Source of the DNA: Metaphire vulgaris
Lineage: Eukaryota; Annelida; Clitellata; Crassiclitellata; Megascolecidae
DNA length: 64,000 bases
Assembly: GCA_018105865.1 (NCBI GenBank)
Contig: CM030832.1
Coordinates: 13,047,919-13,111,918, forward strand
Reading direction: 5' to 3'
The notes beneath the pieces are model-generated. The model had not been told where the DNA came from, searched no databases, and saw only the letters and a program-made list of their open reading frames with translations. A program made the position numbers and the translations under genes. Positions 47,976 through 59,699 of the stretch are shown one piece after another. How positions within the stretch are numbered: position 1 is the stretch's first letter; each line of letters starts with the position of its first letter.

Positions 47976-50900
47976 TAAGAATAATAATAGATAATGAATA
48001 TCAAACTAGCATTGGCTTGCCTTCATCTGGTCTAATTGTCGTTGCTCTTCTTCAAGAATTCGCTGCCGTTCTTCTTCTGTAATGTGTGCAACATCAGCTC
48101 CAGCACCAGGAGCAGTACCCACCTGAGAGGCTGCTGCATAATTACTGATGGCCGCAGACACTCCCGCCGTTGGCCTACAATACATGTACAGGTAATTCTA
48201 GGAAAGCCTATATTCATTTAAAAGCTTAACAAAGTCATTCAACAGGTAATGGAAAGAGTTACTCATTTATGCGCTGATCATAAACATGACCTTCACAATT
48301 AGAAAGTGGCAACAGGTAAGCAGAAATCTCACTTTGGCAGAACAGTTGAGCCTGTCTTTTTGCTATTCTCAAGCGATGTCAAATGCTGTTCCAAGGCTTC
48401 TAAAAGACTTGATGGAGCCTGAAACCAAATGACAATTCTCCAAGTTCCTGCATGAAATTTTTGCACAATCCTGTGTTTAGTTATAAATATAGTTTAACAA
48501 ATTCAACTTCTTGAACATGCTAATGCAACTTTTTTTATCCTGTGTGCTGATTAAGGCAATAGTTATGTTCATAAAAATTAATATCCTTTATTTTATAGAC
48601 AATTAACAATACACAAATATATTAATGGTGAAGATTAAGCTGATTGGCTGTCAATGAGATTGTCAACAGGAACTGTATCTCAACACCACTTTAAAGCTCA
48701 GGGGAAATCCCAAAGACATAGCATGCATGCCTGTACACATCACTTTATAAAGTAGTCACATGTCAAAAAATTATAAGAGATCTCAAGAACCAAATGTTAC
48801 AGGAACTTGCACACCGAATATTCAGAACATTGGCACATCCTGTACATATTATTACTTACACAATCAGCTATTTACCTTTGCCAAATCTGGAATATCACCT
48901 TTGTCAATACCAACACTCTACAAAGATTAAACACAGAAGTGAAACTTCACTGAAAATATGCAAATTTAATGCATATTTTCAAAGAATAATTACTGAAAGG
49001 AAACAGGCAATGCCGATAACAAAAACTAGCATGACTTTCAGGATGTAAATTGAGATATGAACTCTGCAGGCAGACGAAAACTGAAGAAAGACTTTCCCAT
49101 ACTGGGACTGAAAATCTACATGAGCATTTAGACAGAACAGCTGAATAGAATTTAATCTGTTGCTGTGTGATAGGCCAAAACTTACATGACAGACCTTCAA
49201 GGATGAAATTAAATGTGCATAGCATGCATAAAGCACGTTATTTATGACAATTTAATTTTGCCTGCACTCAGCTGTGTTCAGCTATGCTTACATTAATTTT
49301 ATATAGTAAATCATACTTGTATATTCTGTGCATACAACCATGCAGTGTACATTATTGTAGCATCTGAAAAACGTCGCCACAGTGCACGAATCATTCAGAA
49401 CACAAGTGTAAATTAACATTTTAAAAATCTTTATAATATCAATAACTGCAACCTCCAATGTCCAACATATCTGCTTTGATTGGGCTGTAGGTACATCAAT
49501 ATCAATAAATGTTTCACTCAAAATAGAGCCTCTGTGAACCAGCTGAATGCATTAAGTCTGAAGCCAAATCAGGGAGTAAATTGCAAGAAGAAAGCAAGTT
49601 TCAGTAACCTACACAATAACCATCAATGCATACAAATTTCAAGCAGAGAACATATAAACCACTAAGAGTTCCTAGAAGTACAGCACCTCTTAAACCAGTG
49701 GTGCACAACTTGCGGCCGGATCCGGCCCGCCAAAGGTTTTTATCCGGCCAGCGGGACAATTTCGAACAACACAAGAAACAGGCCCGTCACTAAAATTCTC
49801 TGTAGAAAATATAGATCATGATAATTTTGCTAATACAATCCATGGACTAGTAATATCCATTGGACTACTACAAATTGTGTGATATCTAACAACCGGACAC
49901 GTTGGTATTGGTAATTGGGCAATAATAAATGCCTTAAAACGTTCTTTAAACACGTGCTTCTCTTTAAATTATAATATCTATTTCTACGATTACTGAAGAT
50001 ATCTCAGCCCAAAGTGAAAAAGTGCAAAGCAGATTTCAATAAACGACAATTTAATGATGAATGTGAGCATCAGTATTTCATGGGCTCGCTTAACAGTAAA
50101 TTAATGTGTTTGATCTGTCGTGAATCAGTCAGCGTATTCTTCAGAATACAGTAGTAGGCAACTGAAACCATTATGAAACAAAACGTTCCGATATTTATAA
50201 TGACTTGCAAGGTGAGTTGAGAATACAAAAAAAATTGAGCAGCCAAAAAAGACTCTGTCGGTCGAGCAAAGTATTTCCACCAAGAAGGCTGACACGAACC
50301 CAAGTGTTTAACATTGGCCAACTACACAGTGGTCTAGGTAATTGCCAAATCTGCACGGCCTTTCTCAGACGGCAAATTTGTTTCGTGAATATCTCTTAAA
50401 CATCTGCACAGAAATATGTCCAGGAAAAGAACATGTTCAGCAAAGTTGCGATACCATGGTTTGGGAGTACATATTTTGCGTGAGCAGACTCTCTCGATCA
50501 TGCGCCTGAATGAGACTAATTTGCCATCAAGCTTAACTTCCACTTAAATGTTGCAGCAACTGAAGCCAAACATTGAGAAATTAGTTACAGGCATTCAGTT
50601 GCATCCATCACATTAGATTAGAATTATTAGATCATTAGATTAATTCATATCTTTGCAGACTCCACAATGATACGTTGATAGGAAAATAAGTAAAATACTA
50701 GTGTTCATTTTATATTGACTCACTTTGATACAGTTGTATGAGTAGTGCAATGACACAGATTTTAACGTATTTTGAGGTTACTATTATACAACATACATTT
50801 TGTTTGTTCAGCCTGCAAGCTATGTGAGAACATTGAATTTGGCCCTCGGCTTCAAAAGGTTGTGCGCCCCGTCTTAAACAATCAACATGTTAACAGCTGA

Positions 50901-53900
50901 AGATTTCTCTCACCTCAGCAACTTTCAAAAATTCACAGACGCGGTCCATTCTGGCAAGGAATTTCTTGTACACATCTAGAGCCTCTCTACACTGCTTTTT
51001 GTTCATGTCAAAGTATTTCTCTACAAGAACAAAGACATTCTAAAAGCAAACAAAAGCCAATGCTTCTAACTCTTATTTGTAGGGTGTTGCAATAATCAAG
51101 TGACTTATGATTTTTGACAAACAGAACATTACGTTTCAGTTGTGATGAAGTGAGAACTGGAAGATCATGACACAATAGTATACCATGACAAAAAATCAGC
51201 CCCTTTGACAAATCCTGTTTTCTTATGTTTAATTACAGACTAATTACATATATATAATCTGCAAAACATAAGATTAATAAGGCAAAGACACAATTAAAAA
51301 TAAAAAGATATATCAAAACTAGAAAAAGCTGTAAACTCTAGTGCAAGAATACCAGCTTTAACTGCTGGAAAAGCACACAAATACATGCCACCAATCATCA
51401 AGTCAAGAACACACACACACACGCACGCATGCCACACACAGCAATTATTAAAGAAGACTTAGACTATTCTGAAATTTATTAACAATATAATTACCTAAAA
51501 GGTTAATGATTCCATCATTATAGCATGCAAAGAGCCTGATAAGGTCTTTGAACAGCAGCATAAAAGCAGCATTGATCACTCCATTAGTCAATTCGTTTGG
51601 TGACACCTAAGTTGATGACAATAAAATGAAAAATGAGATTCTCACTACAAAACAAATGCACACTTTAAGCAAACAAAGTCTCCCGGGTAAATCATTTCTA
51701 TAACTTATTCTCATCCTTAGCAAAAATCAAAGCATTTTGAATGTACTGGTCTCTCTTCACCAATATTCAAACAAATAGTGGTATCTACTAGAAATATGCA
51801 AAACAGTAAATGACTAAATTTCATTTAGTACATTTTTATGCATAGGCACAAAAAAAGACAGAAACATTTAAATGTGAATAATATATTTCAGCTGTAAAAT
51901 TATGCACAGCAATTTGTGGTAACAAGACTGTGTGATTCCAAAAATTTAATTTTTAATAACATTTAAAAGAAATATAAGAAAAAGGAAAGCTATTAAAGTA
52001 ATAATTCTGTTAAAAATTCATGCCAAGCACATACACTATTTTTCATCTGCCAATAAACATCTAGAATCCTTGTAAAATTGGCAAATTCTTAAGTCATGGG
52101 ATAGCTGCATAAGTGAAATGGATTGAGTTAGTCACAAGTAATAAACTGCTTCGTGTTCTGTGGACAAATGTTACTAGAGTAGGATATATGAATCAAATCG
52201 TCACCTTTAGGTATTAAATATTAATTAAATGCTCAGTGCTCACATGGTAAAGTAGAAAAATAACAATAATAAAATTTAAAATTAACAAATAATAAATATA
52301 TATAATTAAAACCAATAAATCCATAGAAATTAAGCCACACTAAATCAAGAATGATAAAGATATTCTGTGTGACCTTCACATTTTTTTATTTATTGAAAAT
52401 GGTTTTTCACCAATCCTCTAAAACTTGACAACATTTCATTTTTAAAAATTCCACACTTCTCATTGCTAAGGAATGGCTAGACACTAGTAGACAGCGTTCC
52501 TTGGCCTTGTGCAAGAAACAAATACTTCCTGTTACAGCACAGCATATCATCTGAGAGCCTTAGCCCAACAGGACAGTGTTACAATTGTAAGGCTGAAATC
52601 AGAATAAAATCACTGACAAGAAACAGATTTTAAACTTACATCAAACTCTACAAGAGCATCCAACTGGGCCTGAAGAACAGGCAGCGTCTTTAAAAGCTGT
52701 CAAACAACAACAACATCATCATCATCATCATCAGCTACATCAGAGAACCTATTAACAACTAGAGCACAGACCTCAATAAAGATGAATATTACAACAACAT
52801 GAAACCCTCAAGGCTTAAGCAAACCAGCACCTTTCAAAACTAAACAAAATTGAATATTCAAATGGTCATAATCAATTTCTTTCATGGTCATAATCAATTT
52901 CTTTCAAAGACGCAAACCAGTACCCTGCATGCATAGTGCATACTGCATAGCTTATTACTACTGAATTCATAAGTAAATTCAGTAAAGTGAGTCCATAGCA
53001 TCATAATGTTACAACCATTGAGGAAATCATCATTCTCTACTGATAATCTAAATTAAACTCCATCGAATGTCAAATCCATTTAAATACACAATTCAAAGAG
53101 TCTCTGAGAAGCAAGATTGAACAGATCCTGGGACTTGTGGTCATCATTATCATTAACATACAGGACACTCGTCTGGCTGGCAGGGTTTTCATGCTAAGGC
53201 AAATGATAAGAGCTCTGTGTATGGACATATTAGTATATTTGGTTGAAAATTTGAATACTGGTAGAGCATACAGGATTTGGGGTGGGAAGTTAGCAGAGTG
53301 GTAACAACGTTGGGTGATGGAGCAGGAGGTCGCGGGTTCGATTCCCGCAGGAGCCCTATTTCGCGGTGGTAAAATGAGCAGTGGTAAAAAATCCCTGCAA
53401 TAAGTCAAACAGGTACGCTATGCGAAACACTAGCCTCGTATCCGTGGCATTGCACGTCTGGCTTGAGGGCTATAGCAGTGGAGATCAGCGCCACCCTATG
53501 AGCCCGCGAGGCTCGGGAAGGACTTTGACTTTGATACAGGATTTGCAGCAAAACCAAATACAGTGTAAACATGACACACTAAACCACAAATAAAATTTTA
53601 AATGCATGCTAATAATAACTATGTCCACAGCTTGACTGTAATTGCTAATACCAACAAGGAGAACCAAATTCACATTCCCAAAATACAGCACAATTACTTA
53701 ATGAATATCTGATGTTAGATACCTTGTCAGCATTCATTGTACGCAACAGACCATCTTCTTTCCTACGAAGAAACACGATGAAAATGAGTTGAGTACACAA
53801 AACATGATATCTTAAGAATTAAAAATGACAGCAGAATAATAAATATTCAATACTAAGTGCCCAGCTCAAAATAAACTACTAAAGATAATAATGTCATTAT

Positions 53901-55682
53901 AACTGTTATTATCATGCACTATAATAGCACAAGTTTCAATGTACAGAAGCGTCAATTTATGTCACTTCAAATCCATCTGCAAATGATCAGGACAATATCA
54001 GAAAAGCTGAAGTGGGAAACAGGTCCACTTAGACTGTGGAGGAAAAGCCAACAGTAAGATATAAAATAGAAGCATTTGAAATGTGGTGCTTCAGAAGAAT
54101 CCTGAAAATTAGTTGGAAAGATAAAATAACTAATGAGGAAATACTGACGAGAATGGGAAGCAGGAGAAACCTGATGAAAGAGATTGCCAAAATGAAAATA
54201 CAATACGCTGGACATTTACTGAGAGGTTCATGTTCAGAACAAGCAACAATCATCTTGAAAGGGAAATATGAAGGGAAAGGAGCAAAATAGCGACCTCAAA
54301 GAACTTGGCTGGAGGACATCAAGGACTGGACAGATATTGAAAATATGGAGAACTAAAAAGAATTGCTGAGGATCGAAAAAAGTGGCGACAACTTGTGACT
54401 ACCAACCTTCGACTCAAAGATGGCACATGATGATGATGATGATGCTGATGATGATGATATGCTCAAAAACTATATTTGAAAGAATACAATGAATTGGAAG
54501 GATCAGGGAATAAAAATAATATTTTCATCCCAAGGAATTTATTGCTCAAAAGAAACTGATCCAAAACAAACTGGTTTTATAAAAATTTTGAGAATTATTT
54601 CCAACTACCGGTATACTATAAACTCCATGTACCCAGTATTCTGCAGGCCATGCCATGTGGCAGCAGACAGCTTGTCAATGTTATTGTTACCATGCATTGC
54701 AATGTTTGTAATGGTTTTCAATTTTCTGGACAACATTGTACATATACAGAGACCAAAATGGGTCCCCCAAGAAATTTGTTTTCTGGAAATCAATTGCAGA
54801 TAGACCAAAAGCCTAACTGCATCATGGTACAAGAACATTAATAACCCTAACTTTGAAGAAATAGGTCCTAGTAGTTACCAGAGTCACTACTGAGTTGGCA
54901 AATGATATTAAAAAACAATTTAATTCAATACAAATCAAAGTATTATTTAAAAATACCAATTGAACAATGCACTAAAATAATTTTACAAAGTCAGTGAGTG
55001 CATCATATGACCAAATTTCACCATATCATTGCATTTCATAAATCTCTAATGTTCATCAGTGAAAATAGAGACTAAGCAAAATTTAGGAATTTGAACAAAA
55101 AATTTACCCCCGCTTAACTTTACAGAAATCAAATGCCATCTGTCGATAAGAGAATGCCTTTTCGTTAAGATACTTGGAATATTTTCGAATGTATGTAGAC
55201 ATATCATATCCTACACAGTCCAAGGAAATTAAGAGCATCAAAAATAGCCATCATTAGTGAAAATAACAATACTGAAAATACAAAGATGGCAAAATTAAAA
55301 ATCAATTCCTTCTCTTAAAACAATGCTAATTAATATTAATATTGCATATAAACATGGTTATAAAATAAAACAGAAGAGTCACGTCATTGAAGTCCCACTG
55401 CAAGGCCATGTTGATGCTATAGAAACACCCAAATTTCTATATAAATACAGACGAAATCCAAAACTGAATAACAAAAAATATTTTGTTACACAAAACAAAT
55501 AAACAGATATTGGCTGGTAATGATTGGTTCAATTGATATAATTTAACAAAAAAATCAATACAAACACTTGAAAATGGTAAACCTTAGTACTGAACTGTTG
55601 TTTTACCTTGAGTTCCACTTTTGTCAGCAAAGCTGCCAAGATTAAAGGTGCAATTGTTGGATGCTAAACACTGCATGAATCT
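38651..55682 (-). CDS. PICALM: PICALM/AP180-type clathrin assembly protein, 5-prime partial
   Basis: Exons: 55682-55607, 55210-55108, 53762-53723, 52696-52640, 51606-51495, 51020-50914, 48917-48876, 48418-48333, 48174-48021, 46393-46009, 43742-43620, 42759-42582, 41170-41005, 40174-40040, 38791-38651; 1905 nt, 634 codons and stop, all phases consistent. The family binds PIP2 and clathrin at the plasma membrane and recruits VAMP cargo in endocytosis. Visible: most of the ANTH domain from [10 protein letters not shown] to LEQHLTSLE, a Glu/Gln/Arg-rich helix, then a long disordered tail with [28 protein letters not shown] and a C-terminal DPFGAL. The first roughly 90 residues, including the PIP2-binding lysine cluster, were not found up to 64000. 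AP180/SNAP91 is the vertebrate paralogue; a single invertebrate gene is likely. Confidence 0.93.
39160..39430 (+). mobile_element. L2/CR1-like LINE fragment
   Basis: Plus-strand fragments [19 protein letters not shown] and [19 protein letters not shown] match the conserved thumb region. It is degraded by stops and lies antisense in the last PICALM intron. Confidence 0.65.
40245..40569 (-). mobile_element. 5S rRNA-derived SINE with 9-bp TSD
   Basis: The minus strand begins GACCCGACCTACTTGG and carries GAAGTTAAGCAACG and AGTACTTGGATGGGTGACC, the A and C boxes of the 5S rRNA internal promoter. A body ends GGGACTACCTTTACCTTT. Exact 9-bp repeats TCATCATAG flank it (40236-40244 and 40570-40578). 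It inserted in a PICALM intron in the same orientation as the gene. Confidence 0.9.
40710..40789. mobile_element. 80-bp piggyBac-like MITE
   Basis: TTAA then CCCCTTAACTGGGG on the left; GGTTAAGGGG then TTAA on the right. TTAA target sites plus CCC-starting inverted ends match piggyBac-type elements. It is too short to encode anything. Confidence 0.6.
41594..42050. mobile_element. Possible truncated relative of the piggyBac-like family
   Basis: It starts TTAACACTGGGGTACCC. Its interior (TATATGAAAGCTACAAAATG, CACCATCCATG) resembles the cores at 44477-45472 and 60595-61850. The right end is not recognisable. Confidence 0.35.
42078..42350 (+). mobile_element. tRNA-derived SINE
   Basis: The head has AGAAGAGTGGTAACAATG (box A) and GGTTCAATTCC (box B). 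The body shares GCAGCGTTAAGCC, TAAAATGTGGGCC and CCTAGATTAATGGC, and the tail GACCTACCTTTACC, with the 5S-headed SINEs. It is in a PICALM intron, antisense. Confidence 0.8.
42582..42759 (-). CDS. PICALM: PICALM conserved tail exon
   Basis: [18 protein letters not shown] and later [19 protein letters not shown] align with human GGFDELGGLLKPTV and DDLDSSLANLVGNLGI. Donor AA then GTAAAC, phase 2. The next exon (41170-41005) carries [15 protein letters not shown], also conserved. Confidence 0.92.
44477..45472. mobile_element. piggyBac-like non-autonomous element
   Basis: TTAACCCTTTAAAAGGGG on the left and TTGAAGGGTTAA on the right give TTAA targets and CCCTT inverted ends. Two copies of a roughly 360-bp internal unit (starting near 44588 and 44950, ATTTCAGGCNATATAGAAGC) lie inside. 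CGCCGTTTTAAAACGGCG sits near the right end. Confidence 0.65.
46009..46393 (-). CDS. PICALM: PICALM disordered tail exon with DLFAL and NPF
   Basis: 128 codons rich in S, N and [15 protein letters not shown] resembles clathrin-box and AP-2-binding short motifs. SGNPFGEIQ contains an NPF tripeptide, the ligand of EH domains. Function of these motifs is inferred from the family. Confidence 0.9.
47376..47453. repeat. (CA)n microsatellite
   Basis: About 39 CA units in a PICALM intron. Confidence 0.95.
47859..47977. repeat. (CTA)n microsatellite
   Basis: About 38 CTA/CCA trinucleotides ending 44 bp from the GC donor of the exon at 48174-48021, on the intron side. Confidence 0.95.
48021..48174 (-). 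CDS. PICALM: PICALM helical exon ending in a GC donor
   Basis: 51 codons: [19 protein letters not shown], then an E/R/Q-rich helix ([20 protein letters not shown]) and K. The exon must end at ATGAAG, followed by GCAAGC: a GC donor with good consensus. Reading on meets TAG after three codons. The next exon resumes in phase with [11 protein letters not shown]. Confidence 0.88.
49696..50871. mobile_element. hAT element with transposase remnant and 8-bp TSD
   Basis: Ends CAGTGGTGCACAAC and GTTGTGCGCCCCG, flanked by exact 8-bp repeats TCTTAAAC (49688-49695 and 50872-50879). The interior keeps the N-terminal half of a transposase at about 50011-50520. It lies in a PICALM intron. Confidence 0.9.
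50011..50520 (+). pseudogene. hAT transposase remnant, ZBED/GTF2IRD2-like
   Basis: The plus-strand frame reads [20 protein letters not shown], then [21 protein letters not shown], the BED-like zinc-finger region of the hAT group that gave rise to GTF2IRD2 and ZBED genes. After a stop further pieces ([30 protein letters not shown]) follow in the same order as that family. Several stops and the loss of the catalytic C-terminal part make it inactive. Confidence 0.7.
51495..51606 (-). CDS. PICALM: PICALM ANTH exon
   Basis: [20 protein letters not shown] and [17 protein letters not shown], strongly conserved ANTH helices. With the next exon (51020-50914, [20 protein letters not shown]) it completes the helical solenoid. 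Confidence 0.95.
53281..53535 (+). mobile_element. tRNA-derived SINE with strong A and B boxes
   Basis: TTAGCAGAGTGGTAACAACG (box A) and GGTTCGATTCCCGC (box B) are spaced as in tRNA genes. The body differs from the other SINEs except for CGCGGTGGTAAAATGAGCAG and GGAGATCAGCGCC. It ends GACTTTGACTTTGATA. It is not a tRNA gene: the acceptor and anticodon arms do not pair convincingly. Confidence 0.75.
53960..54460 (+). mobile_element. LINE C terminus with (GAT)n tail
   Basis: The translation [20 protein letters not shown] and [17 protein letters not shown], then [10 protein letters not shown], is the conserved C-terminal region of non-LTR retrotransposons. It finishes [10 protein letters not shown] and runs into a GAT-repeat tail at 54428-54459. 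A clean LINE 3-prime terminus, antisense in a PICALM intron. Confidence 0.75.
55607..55682 (-). CDS. PICALM: PICALM: first exon found in window (ANTH)
   Basis: 25 codons [20 protein letters not shown] then KSGTQ, matching RFIQYLASRNTLFNLSNF of human PICALM. It is entered in phase 0 after TATTCTAG. The next exon (55210-55108) continues [20 protein letters not shown]. Confidence 0.93.
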
Positions 55683-55689
55683 CTAGAAT

Positions 55690-57040
55690 ACAAAACGCAT
55701 ATAAGCACACATCACTTCCTGCGCTACCAGTACCGTACTTCCGCTTACACATCATCATCAGTTCCAACATTAAGGCTGGTAGGCCCTATACAGAGCAGCT
55801 ATAAATTTTCAATTTCTGAAACTATCAAAGGGTAACACTGATATAAATCCACTTTGTATCCAAATATAGAATTGAAATAAACACATATTTAACATAGGGC
55901 TGGGCCAAATAGGGGTTATGAACTATTTGGACGACTACAAATAGTTGGTTTCCTATATGAATAGTGTATAGGCTGCAAGTTGCCATATTGTGTTTGGCAA
56001 TAATGCTGTGTGCTACAATTACCGGTATAACTTAAAGGAATCAAGTAACTAATAAGTGTAGCGGAAACAGAATTATTGACAATGTGACATGAATAATAAA
56101 TTCCTAGAACACTATTTATAAGCTGGCCAGTGGTTCAAAAAGGTCAGCTCCGCCGCACACTGGCTGACTTTCGCACTGAGCTCAGTGTATTACTTATTAA
56201 TGTTCCAAAATACCATTTGCTGATAATATCTACATGTATTATCTATCCAGCACATCAATTTATTAAATATTCGTACAACGGTACAATATAGAATTATTCA
56301 GATTTTTGTGAGGGTCCAACTTATGGCCTATGCAACAAACAAAATATCTAAAGGCAAGACAATTATAAACCACAACATCAATTTGATAGTGCCATCACCC
56401 ATTGGCAATTCACATGGTCATGGGAGACTGTGCAGATATGAAGCCTCCTGACAAGTGAATTTCAGTAACTGCATATAGATTTAAGTCAGAGTTCAAACCT
56501 TTGAGGCAATGAAAACCTCTTCCTTATTCCTGCCCCAAGATGACTCAGTCAAATGTTGATATTGGATGCTTCCTCAGAGGAAGGAAAAGAATGCCTGGCA
56601 ACACCCTTATTCAGCCATGTCAAGCAAACAATATGCTGCCAAATCCTTCAGTCTCTTTCAGACATTAAACCTTTAAAAGAGGCCTTGACCTTGTCTCTAC
56701 CTGAAAGTTTGGATATTTGTGAGAGACACTTTTAAAATTCCAAAACTGCTTTTCAATGGCAAAATGTGTTTTGTCTGCACTCTACACACTGAAATACTGA
56801 CACATCTTTGCCCGGCCAACAAACCACCTTACCTATAGCTATCTCAAGAAAGATTAAGTGCATAAGAATAAGCAGCTACTACTGTACTACTTTCCAGGGC
56901 GCTGTATAAGTTTACGAGATTTTACTTACTTACTTATCTTCATCATATAATATGGGGAGAAATTTATTGATTCAGTTTAAATGTTGGTGCTTTTTCTGCG
57001 ATCCCAAAGCCATCTCAAAGCTGTCATTTCAAACAAGGGC
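55690..57040. other. Presumed PICALM intron, no recognised features
   Basis: No exon of PICALM could be found here. A LINE-like 3-prime end (GGGCGCTGTATAAGTTTACG then ACTT repeats) occurs near 56898-56935. Otherwise I see nothing. Confidence 0.4.
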
Positions 57041-57046
57041 ATATAG

Positions 57047-57361
57047 CAGAGGAGTCAAACTGCAGCTTGCAAGCCAAATTCAGCTCTTCTAGCAGAATCT
57101 GCAGCTTGTGATAAGTTTTTTAAAATGTTGATCAGATTAACAGATCAACAGAAGCATACAATTGCCACACAACAGTAATAATTCTGCCTGTTTGCCAATT
57201 TTATCATAGGTACCATAAAAATAGCAGCAAAGATCTAAGGAAAATTTGTCAAGAATTGAACCACACTATATCGTTTTCGTTTCTAATTGTGGCAGTGCGA
57301 CTCCCAAGAATTTGACAATTGTCATTTGCAGCTCGCACCTTCTATGGTTTGTTCACCCCTG
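57047..57361. mobile_element. hAT-type miniature element
   Basis: Ends CAGAGGAGTCAAAC and GTTTGTTCACCCCTG with flanks GCATATAG (57039-57046) and GCATATAA (57362-57369), a 7/8 match. Non-coding. Confidence 0.65.
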
Positions 57362-57397
57362 GCATATAATTCAAATCCACTCCCTTACTCTTTTTAG

Positions 57398-57802
57398 TAC
57401 CGTATTCTCTTGGGTATAATACGCACCTATGTATAATATGCACCCTTAGTTTCTAGAGTTATCATAATGTAAAAATGTTAATACCTATGTATAATATGCA
57501 CCCAAAATTTCCTATGAGAATTACTATTAATTAACCTGGATAATCACAATTGTCTTTCAAATTCAGCTTAAGATTGGAAGAGTACAGTTTCTCCCGCCAG
57601 TGGCCGTCATTATGCCATAAAACAATAAGCCTACATAATTGTTTAAGCTATCAATGACAGAATGTCTATTGAGTAACCTGGAAAATCACAATTGTCTGGC
57701 AAATTTTTGAAAATTGATGTGCAAACAAAGTGTTTCTCCACCACCAACCTGGTAGGTAAAAACCCATATAACATGCATCTTAAATGCATAAAAATATGGC
57801 TA
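57398..57802. mobile_element. TACCGTATTTT-type element, second copy
   Basis: The left end TACCGTATTCTCTTGGGTAT and the reverse complement of the right end, TAGCCATATTTTTATGCATT, match the termini of 7075-8090. The interior shares CACAATTGTCTTTCA and GTCATTATGCCATAA-like segments with it but lacks the GA microsatellite. Further TATAATACGCACC repeats continue to about 57930. Confidence 0.55.
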
Positions 57803-58721
57803 AATTAAAATTATGTATGTTATCGTTATGTACATAAAATTGTATGTACATAAAATTTATTTCTATGCATAATACACACCCACACCTTGTACCGAATTTT
57901 AAAGGGAAAAAGGTGTGTCTTATAGGCAAGATAATAAGATAAATCAATATCAATCAAATGTCAGTGCTGTTACTGCTGACATTCAAATAAAGCAGAATGG
58001 TAAACACTGTAAAAACACCTCATTTCTAAAAATAGCAACAAATTGTTATCACAACTCTTTTGGTCACACACAGAAGCAATGACACAAGCAAGTTGATATT
58101 ACATCTGGCTCACATGCTCAAAAAAGCACACCTCTTTATGGCTATCCATAAAACAGTCAATACCACATCATCGTTATCTGCAGTCACTAGTTCAACAAAT
58201 TCAATAAACCATGAAACTTTTTTGCATACATTTATTTACAAGAATAGAAAAGCTGTGATCCGATAAGAATCAGCATGAAAACAAACAAAGTAGAGGTCAT
58301 CAAAATTCACTCAAATCAATTTATTGATGTTGCATTTTTCCATTTATAACTTCAAGCGAAATAACAAGCCATGTGCCCAAAACAATACCAGTTAAAAGGG
58401 ACACAGGAAAAGTAAATACTAGGCAGTGCTCCCTCCAGGCACACTGCTAAGTCAGTTGGCTGCTCTAGTATCATGTATTAATTGCACCCATACTTACTTA
58501 ACGAATGACCTACTGGGTTACTAAATACTCTGCATACTGAAATAAAAGAACACCTACACAGCATAATGTTATTATCAACTTGATAATATTGATACTGTTA
58601 CCACGTTAATAGGTATTACCGTAGTATATGTCCCGCCCCCACTGTATTACTGCATGACAAGAACCCATTACCTCAGTAATATGGCACTTTTTGGCAAAAT
58701 TTTCTCCATTGCCATGGGGTG

Positions 58722-58835
58722 GAAGATGGCAGAGTGGGTTATGTGCTGGAGCATCAGGCTGACGGAGCAAGTTCAAGCCCCGTTAGTGCCCCTAGTGGCT
58801 TTCACACAGGCAGTAATGCCTTCTAAACCACTTTA
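58722..58835 (+). mobile_element. tRNA-derived SINE, short copy
   Basis: GATGGCAGAGTGGGTTATG (box A) and CAAGTTCAAGCCCC (box B) followed by a short body to about 58835. It is diverged and 5-prime intact only. Confidence 0.55.
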
Positions 58836-59665
58836 AATCATGCTAAGTTAATTACTGCAGTTATCACAGGAATCCTGCAGTAACCGTTACCGTGTCATTC
58901 TCTAGTTATATAAATTTAATGTTATGTAATGTAGCATTTGTCTAGCGCCTCTTATATTTCGATTCAGAGGCACTCCTGGCATTGGAGTCGCATGGTAAAG
59001 TAGTGAGACTTTCGCGTTCGCATTGAACAGAGCGAGGGAAGAAGTGATGCCTGAATGGATGATTAAAAGCATTCCAAAGAAAGGGTTCAGTCACTGCATT
59101 TAAAATATTTGATTCAACAATTTTGATCCTTATTCCATAAATGAAAAAATACACCACAAATATATCAAACACCCCCAAAGATTTAACTCTGAGATTTTAA
59201 TTACATAAACAACTATGAAAATTAATATAAACAAGATATCATATAAGCAAGTCATTCCCCAACTGTGCAACAGTAATGGTGACATAAAGTCCGCAATCTA
59301 TTTAGAATGCGTATATAAGAACGGGCGCAAAGTGAATATTTTAAGCATCATTCCAAACATTTCAATAGTTCACTTCTGGGAGTTCTTACGGCAGCCTCAG
59401 ATGCTCAAAAACTAGCTCAGAAGAGTAATGGAGCAGCCTCAATTGATCAATCTGATCATTAGTTCAAGAGCATATTCAAATTAATTTGTGTGTATCATAT
59501 TGAAAAGCTTGTGCTGGCGAATATTCAGTCATGATCATTGATGCTTGTTTCATGTAGGAATTGTATACCTAATTCTGTTATGACTCAACTTATGGCAAAA
59601 CTCCTTTCAGTGAATTCAGCTTCAAATGTGCAATGGAATTTCATAGCTCAATGAAATTTCAAGTG

Positions 59666-59670
<5 letters not shown>

Positions 59671-59698
<28 letters not shown>
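59671..59698. repeat. (CA)n microsatellite
   Basis: About 14 CA units. The surrounding 58840-60590 contains no recognised gene; a plus-strand region near 59900-60560 has broken frames that I cannot assign. Confidence 0.9.

Positions 59699-59699
<1 letters not shown>

Noticed and set aside
47807..48082. Leucine-run frame
   Set aside because: It is the CTA microsatellite read in one frame and overlaps a real PICALM exon on the other strand.
53284..53360. Possible functional tRNA gene
   Set aside because: The A and B boxes are good, but acceptor and anticodon arms do not pair properly, and the sequence continues as a SINE body.
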